This document shows, one piece after another, positions 7,133 to 10,706 of a stretch of DNA of 10,706 nt (positions are counted from its first letter, which is position 1; each line of letters opens with the position of its first letter). The stretch spans positions 1 to 10,706 of the forward strand of contig DBCP01000134.1 of assembly GCA_002293105.1 (NCBI GenBank). Direction: 5' to 3'. Below the pieces are notes generated by a model that worked only from the letters and a program-made list of their open reading frames with translations, did not search any database and was not told the DNA's origin. A program made the position numbers and the translations under genes. This DNA is from Bacteroidetes bacterium UBA955. Lineage in GTDB: Bacteria; Bacteroidota; Bacteroidia; NS11-12g; UBA955.

Positions 7133-7695
7133 TAGGCTGGCTCCACGGCCGACAGTTGGTGTTCAATGAATTCCGCATCCACGAGCAAGGTATCCAACTT
7201 TAGTTTCAAAGATTGAAATTCCTTTTTGAATTGATTCAACTGCTCAGCATCGCTCCCAGTGCCGTAATTGCCCGCCTTCACTTGCTTTTCCAGTCCTTTG
7301 ATCGCGTAGAACAACTCCTCAGCCCTTAACACTGTGTTGGTGTAGGTTTCCACGATATCACGATAGACCCGATACACCGCCTCGTATTTCACAACTTGTG
7401 ATTCTTGCTCTTCACTCAACGAAGACGCCTCTACAAATTTCAGCTGCTGCAAGGCCGCTTTCATATCCGTTTTTCGCTCTTTGATTACATCCAATTTGAA
7501 ACGAAACAACGAGGTCACCAATTTGTGTTCTTGCCACAGCGAATCACTGTATTGTAGCATAATAGCTTGTTTTTCTGATTCTCCATTCGTTGAATCTCCA
7601 CAGCCCACCGCAAAAAAGGTGACAAATACCCAACAAATACCCAAATTTTTCGCAACTTTGCTTACCAAGCGAACCAATTCATGTCTCAACAGCAT
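7081..7695 (-). CDS. Coiled-coil lipoprotein of unknown function
   Basis: 204 residues from the ATG at 7695. The N-terminus is basic, then a hydrophobic stretch (about residues 18-30) ends in the lipobox AVGC with Cys32, so the product should be exported and lipidated. The mature region is charged and almost entirely helical. Heptad-like spacing is visible around 60-80 (KERKTDMKAALQQLKFVE), 105-125 and 145-175 (NQFKKEFQSLKLKLDTLL), suggesting a long coiled-coil or helical hairpin. I do not recognise a named family. The start is uncertain: a strong promoter places the mRNA start at or just past the ATG, and an in-frame TTG at 7668 would give a more usual 23-residue signal. The gene overlaps GSCFA at its 3' end and the ChrA-like gene at its 5' end. 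Confidence 0.78.
   Translation of the reverse strand: MLLRHELVRLVSKVAKNLGICWVFVTFFAVGCGDSTNGESEKQAIMLQYSDSLWQEHKLVTSLFRFKLDVIKERKTDMKAALQQLKFVEASSLSEEQESQVVKYEAVYRVYRDIVETYTNTVLRAEELFYAIKGLEKQVKAGNYGTGSDAEQLNQFKKEFQSLKLKLDTLLVDAEFIEHQLSAVEPAYQSAAPKVEALLPKNEL
7653..7660 (+). promoter_or_regulatory. -7 box for the chrA-like gene
   Basis: CAACTTTG followed by C matches TAnnTTTG except for the first base and ends 20 nt before the ATG at 7681. It lies inside the coding sequence of the opposing lipoprotein gene (its signal-peptide region). No -33 TTG is seen at the right distance. Confidence 0.45.
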
Positions 7696-8928
7696 TCTAC
7701 AAAGATAACAAAGGCGAGGCATATCAAATTTTTGCGTTCGGTTTTTTGGCTGGGGCTCACGGCATTTGGCGGACCTCAAATGCATATCCCTCAGTTCAAG
7801 CGGAGGTTGGTTGACAAGCACAGGTTCTTCGATCAAGACACGCTGAAGGATGTGAACGCTTTTTGCAGTTTGCTTCCGGGACCATCAACCACCCAAACGA
7901 TCACCGTTTTGGGACTCAAATTGGGAGGACCGATGCTGGCGCTATTGGGCTTGGTAGCTTGGGCATTGCCCGGGGCAATTTTGATGAGCATCATTGCTTT
8001 ATCACCCAAATTTCTCGGCGCAGCACATTTACAGTTCATGCAACCCATGGTAGCCGCGTTTTTGGCCTATTCAGTTATTTCCATGGCTCCTTGGATTCGC
8101 AAATCTACCTTGAATTACAGTTTATTTTTGGGATTTGGCATACTGGGATTCCTCACCAACACGCCCTTGCTTTTCCCATTGGGCATGATCTTGGCCGGAA
8201 TCATCAGCGCGAGATTCAATACCTACGAACTGCCCACAATTGCCATTTCCAAACCCAAACCCATCAAATGGCGAAACCTTACTGCTTTTGGAATCATCTT
8301 CGTTGTAGTGGGTGGATTGGGCTTGTTGCTCAACCAAAACGCTGAATACTTAAAACTTGCGCAGCCCTTTGTGCTGTTCGAAAACACCTATCGCATCGGT
8401 GCACTAAGTTTTGGCGGCGGTAACACCCTTGCGGCCATGAGTCACGAGCAATATGTGGTCTACCATCATCGCCTCACGTCCCAAGAATTCAACAATGGTT
8501 TAGGCCTGCTACAAGCGCTTCCGGGACCCAATTTCAACTTCATGGTGTATGTGAATTCTGTAGCCATGAAATCCTTTGGATACAACGCCTTTTACCAGTT
8601 GATGGGCTGTTTAATAGGCCTGATTGCCGTATTCATGCCCGGAACCCTCATGGTCTTTTTCGCCTATCCACTGTGGGATCGATTGCAATCGCATCGCTCC
8701 ATACGCTTGGCCCTGGATGGCATTTTTGCCGCAGCTGTGGGCTTCATTCTCACCGCTGCGCTCCTTATCAATTACTACTATTGGCAGCAATTCACTACGT
8801 TCAATCAGCACACCTATTTGCAAATTGGGGTTTTCGCACTTACGCTGACTTTGTTGTGCACCAAGCGGATTCCCACGCCATTCATCGTCTTATTGATGAT
8901 ACTCATGGGATGGTTGATACCACTGTAA
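7681..8928 (+). CDS. chrA: Chromate transporter family protein, two-domain ChrA type
   Basis: 415 residues, the usual length for long-chain (two-domain) members of the CHR family. Each half carries the family motifs: FGGPQMHI (29-36) and LLPGPS (64-69) in the N-terminal half, FGGG (244-247) and LPGP (280-283) in the C-terminal half. About ten hydrophobic segments make it a polytopic inner-membrane protein. Characterised members export chromate driven by the proton gradient; many family members sit outside resistance loci and their substrate is unknown. Nothing here (no chrB regulator, no metal genes) argues specifically for chromate, so the substrate is an inference from the family. The second half has GGG in place of the GGP-x-x-H seen in the first, a common asymmetry between the halves. 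The ATG at 7681 is the only Met before the first conserved segment; it overlaps the divergent lipoprotein gene by 15 bp. Confidence 0.88.
   Translation: MSQQHSTKITKARHIKFLRSVFWLGLTAFGGPQMHIPQFKRRLVDKHRFFDQDTLKDVNAFCSLLPGPSTTQTITVLGLKLGGPMLALLGLVAWALPGAILMSIIALSPKFLGAAHLQFMQPMVAAFLAYSVISMAPWIRKSTLNYSLFLGFGILGFLTNTPLLFPLGMILAGIISARFNTYELPTIAISKPKPIKWRNLTAFGIIFVVVGGLGLLLNQNAEYLKLAQPFVLFENTYRIGALSFGGGNTLAAMSHEQYVVYHHRLTSQEFNNGLGLLQALPGPNFNFMVYVNSVAMKSFGYNAFYQLMGCLIGLIAVFMPGTLMVFFAYPLWDRLQSHRSIRLALDGIFAAAVGFILTAALLINYYYWQQFTTFNQHTYLQIGVFALTLTLLCTKRIPTPFIVLLMILMGWLIPL
7700..7728 (-). promoter_or_regulatory. Promoter of the coiled-coil lipoprotein gene
   Basis: Read on the minus strand, TTTG (7725-7728) and TATCTTTG (7700-7707) are exact -33 and -7 elements separated by 17 bp, the most complete promoter in the window. 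The -7 box ends 5 nt before the ATG at 7695, which implies a leaderless or almost leaderless mRNA. The whole promoter lies within the first 16 codons of the chrA-like gene on the other strand. Confidence 0.65.
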
Positions 8929-8948
8929 CGCCATGTGCAGTTTTTAAT

Positions 8949-8956
8949 TACCTTTG
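8949..8956 (+). promoter_or_regulatory. -7 box directly before the carboxypeptidase-regulatory-like gene
   Basis: TACCTTTG is an exact TAnnTTTG ending 6 nt before the ATG at 8962. It lies in the 33-bp gap after the ChrA-like gene, so the downstream gene may be transcribed from its own leaderless promoter as well as by read-through. No -33 TTTG is seen 17-23 bp upstream. Confidence 0.45.
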
Positions 8957-8961
8957 AATTC

Positions 8962-9639
8962 ATGAGACTTCGTTGGGTATTGGTTTTGCTTTTGGCGATT
9001 TGCGGCAGCCTAAATCCGTTGAAGGCCCAGCCTGGTAAACAAAACAACCCGTACATCCTCTTTACAGGATTGGTTCTCACATCAGACAGCCTAAAACCCA
9101 TCCCGTTTGTCAACATACGCACCCCCAAGCGAGGATTGATTGGCTTTACCGATTACATGGGTCATTTCGACGTTGTGGTTAGAAAGGGCGATACCATTCT
9201 TTTCCAACAAGTAGAACAGGAACCCTCCTGGCATGTGGTACCAGATACCTTGCATGGCAACCGCTACAGCATCATCAAATTGATGACCCAAGACACCTTT
9301 CAAATGGCCGCCATTTTTATTCGTGCGCTGCCGTTGAAGTCATTGTTCGAAAACGAGTTTGTGAGCAAAGAGATCCCAGACGACGCCTATGAACGGGCCC
9401 GTCAAAACTTAGAAGCCGAAGCGTTGAAAGATGAGCAACGTTTGCGTCCCGCCGACCCCAATATGAGCCAAAGTCTGCTTGCACAATCCAGAGCAAACCA
9501 ATTGTATTACTACAAACAAGCACCACCGCAAAACTATTTTAGTCCGGGCGCTTGGGTACAATTCCTAGAAGCCTGGAAACGTGGCGATTACAAAAAGAAG
9601 CCAAACCAGAAAAAGTCAACGTATGTATCACCATACTAA
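8962..9639 (+). CDS. Periplasmic protein with carboxypeptidase-regulatory-like domain
   Basis: 225 residues. The ATG at 8962 gives a signal peptide (MRLRWVLVLLLAICG..., cleavage after LKA, residue 22); a GTG at 8935 in the same frame would add nine residues before it and is rejected. About residues 30-90 form a small beta-sandwich of the CarboxypepD_reg-like type: FTGLV, then D-S-L-K-P-I-P-F-V-N, then G-F-T-D-Y-M-G-H-F-D-V, then K-G-D-T-I-L-F, the pattern also found at the N-terminus of TonB-dependent receptors. The rest (about 120-225) is charged and helical, with DDAYERARQNLEAEA and a basic tail (KKKPNQKK). It matches a conserved Bacteroidota family of unknown function that I recall with the same C-terminal pattern (APP-N...W-x-x-F-x-x-A-W-x-x-G-D). 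There is no TonB-dependent barrel, so it is not a receptor. It lies 33 bp after the ChrA-like gene and converges on moaCB. Confidence 0.82.
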   Translation: MRLRWVLVLLLAICGSLNPLKAQPGKQNNPYILFTGLVLTSDSLKPIPFVNIRTPKRGLIGFTDYMGHFDVVVRKGDTILFQQVEQEPSWHVVPDTLHGNRYSIIKLMTQDTFQMAAIFIRALPLKSLFENEFVSKEIPDDAYERARQNLEAEALKDEQRLRPADPNMSQSLLAQSRANQLYYYKQAPPQNYFSPGAWVQFLEAWKRGDYKKKPNQKKSTYVSPY

Positions 9640-9687
9640 GGCTTGTTGACGCTCATCGTTGGCATCGCCCTGAATGAGAATCTAAAA

Positions 9688-10608
9688 TTAAGAATGTTTT
9701 TGTCCGTCCTTCACGGCAAACACGTGCATTACTGCCGGAAAAACCGCATCCAGTGTCTCTTGAGCCCCCTTGGTTGATCCGGGCAGCGTCATCACCAAGG
9801 TATCGTTAACCATCCCTGCAACGCCCCTTGAGAGCATCGCAAAAGGCATACGATCTTGTCCATACTGTCGCGCCGTCTCCATCACCCCCTCAATTTCACG
9901 GGTCAGCATAGGTTTCACTGCCTCTGGTGTAACATCGCGGTGCGACAGCCCCGTGCCACCCACAAACAACAGTACATCTACCTTGGGCGCATGCTCCAAC
10001 AAACACGATTGAATATCGGCAATTTCATCGGCCACCACAATAACTGGCATCACATCCAACCCCGCCGCTTTCAATCGCTCGGCCACCATCGCCCCGGCTT
10101 TGTCTTCGGCATCCCCATGGAAGACCGAATCGCTACATACCACCACTTGGGCACTTTTGGTTGCACAAATTTGATTAAGAACCAATTTCTGGGCATCCGT
10201 TTTCCCGCCCGTTTTCGATACCAACCGAATGTGCGCAATTTCTATATGCTTGTCAATCGGTTTCAGCATATCGTATAAGGTAAGTGCCACTACCGAAACA
10301 CCGTGCATCGCCTCCACTTCTACCCCCGTTTTGTACACCGTATGAACCTCCATTCGAATCCGAATCTCGCACTCAACCAACTCATAACTCACCGATGTAA
10401 ACTCCACTGGCATGGGATGACAATCTGGTATCATATCCGCCGTTTTTTTCACAGCGAACAACCCCGCAACCCGAGCAAATTCGAGCACATCTCCCTTGGG
10501 CACCGCGCGATTTCGCACTGCCTCTATGGTGGCTTGTGACGATGTTTTCACCACTGCTTCTGCAATGGCCTTTCTCAACGTATTCGACTTGTGTGTAATG
10601 TGAATCAT
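9688..10608 (-). CDS. moaCB: Bifunctional molybdenum cofactor biosynthesis protein MoaC/MoaB
   Basis: 306 residues, a fusion. Residues 1-140 are MoaC (cyclic pyranopterin monophosphate synthase): KGD (38-40), IPDCHP (60-65), GVEVEAM (95-101) and YDMLK (112-116), whose Asp113 and Lys116 align with the catalytic Asp128 and Lys131 of the E. coli enzyme; His64 is also present. Residues 150-306 are a MoaB/MogA-type domain: SDS (159-161), the glycine-rich VGGTGLSHRDVTPEA (216-230) and LPGST (275-279), which bind molybdopterin. Fused, they link pterin-ring formation to a later adenylation step in the cytoplasm. The ATG at 10608 overlaps the moaE stop codon as ATGA and begins directly before the MoaC fold; upstream in-frame codons lie in moaE. 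It is co-transcribed with moaE and converges on the 8962-9639 gene with a 48-bp gap, in which I see no convincing terminator. Confidence 0.95.
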   Translation of the reverse strand: MIHITHKSNTLRKAIAEAVVKTSSQATIEAVRNRAVPKGDVLEFARVAGLFAVKKTADMIPDCHPMPVEFTSVSYELVECEIRIRMEVHTVYKTGVEVEAMHGVSVVALTLYDMLKPIDKHIEIAHIRLVSKTGGKTDAQKLVLNQICATKSAQVVVCSDSVFHGDAEDKAGAMVAERLKAAGLDVMPVIVVADEIADIQSCLLEHAPKVDVLLFVGGTGLSHRDVTPEAVKPMLTREIEGVMETARQYGQDRMPFAMLSRGVAGMVNDTLVMTLPGSTKGAQETLDAVFPAVMHVFAVKDGQKHS

Positions 10609-10706
10609 GATCGATTTTCCTTCCACTGATGGTCTTCGTTTGTCAATAGCTCTTTCCCCCAAATGGGCAATTCCTTTTTGATGCGCTCCACCACTTCCTC
10701 ACAAGC
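10605..10706 (-). CDS. moaE: Molybdopterin synthase catalytic subunit, C-terminal end (partial)
   Basis: Reading the minus strand from the right edge gives 33 residues then TGA (10607-10605). The piece contains the typical MoaE C-terminal pattern V-E-R-I-K-K-E-L-P-I-W-G-K-E-L followed by a polar HQW tail; in MoaE the Lys-x-x-x-P-I-W-K-K-E segment holds active-site lysines. MoaE uses thiocarboxylated MoaD to put sulfur into cyclic pyranopterin monophosphate. The stop overlaps the moaCB ATG by 4 bp, which implies translational coupling and fits the pathway. The rest of the gene lies outside the window. Confidence 0.88.
   Translation of the reverse strand, partial: ACEEVVERIKKELPIWGKELLTNEDHQWKENRS

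Noticed and set aside
7863-8345. Open frame of 160 codons on the plus strand inside the ChrA-like gene
   Set aside because: It is a frame-shifted shadow of the transporter, whose own frame carries the family motifs in both halves.
9640-9687. Possible terminator between the two convergent genes (CTCAT/ATGAG)
   Set aside because: Only a 5-bp stem with a 17-nt loop and no T-tract on either strand.
1-10706. Defence system, biosynthetic cluster, prophage or CRISPR array
   Set aside because: No nuclease, helicase, toxin-antitoxin pair, integrase, synthase cluster or direct-repeat array was seen; the genes are typical Bacteroidota chromosomal ones.

Overview
The window looks like a chromosomal segment of a member of the Bacteroidota. 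The signs are a secreted protein with a type IX secretion (T9SS) C-terminal sorting domain and PKD repeats, a GSCFA-family protein, a MoaC-MoaB fusion, a B12-binding domain of the IcmF type, a carboxypeptidase-regulatory-like periplasmic protein, Bacteroidota-type -7 promoter boxes (TAnnTTTG), and no convincing Shine-Dalgarno sequences. I see no transposase, integrase, phage gene, rRNA, tRNA or CRISPR array.

Layout. Positions 1-431 (-) hold the 5' end of a fused acyl-CoA mutase gene (IcmF-like). It diverges from a small lipoprotein gene (615-1310, +), which ends in a good intrinsic terminator. Facing that terminator is a two-gene minus-strand unit: a 1482-residue T9SS-exported surface protein (1731-6179) followed 13 bp later by a 115-residue membrane protein (1370-1717). 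Divergent from the surface protein is a GSCFA gene (about 6269-7132, +) with no usable ATG start. Its 3' end overlaps by 52 bp the end of a second lipoprotein gene (7081-7695, -). The 5' end of that gene overlaps by 15 bp the start of a two-domain ChrA-type transporter (7681-8928, +), so each promoter lies inside the other gene. A periplasmic carboxypeptidase-regulatory-like protein follows (8962-9639, +). It converges on a molybdenum cofactor unit on the minus strand, the 3' end of moaE (10605-10706) and moaCB (9688-10608), joined by an ATGA overlap.

Working together. Three functional themes can be read: B12-dependent acyl-CoA rearrangement (cut at the left edge), molybdopterin synthesis (cut at the right edge), and cell-envelope or export functions in the middle. 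The middle genes do not form one pathway; they are compact housekeeping or accessory envelope genes with overlapping ends.

The least expected structure is a GC-rich double hairpin (3660-3720) inside the surface-protein gene. A recurring placement of perfect -7 boxes 5-6 nt before start codons suggests leaderless mRNAs. I found no clear evidence of a new multi-gene system such as a defence island or biosynthetic cluster. Non-coding gaps are all shorter than 200 bp.
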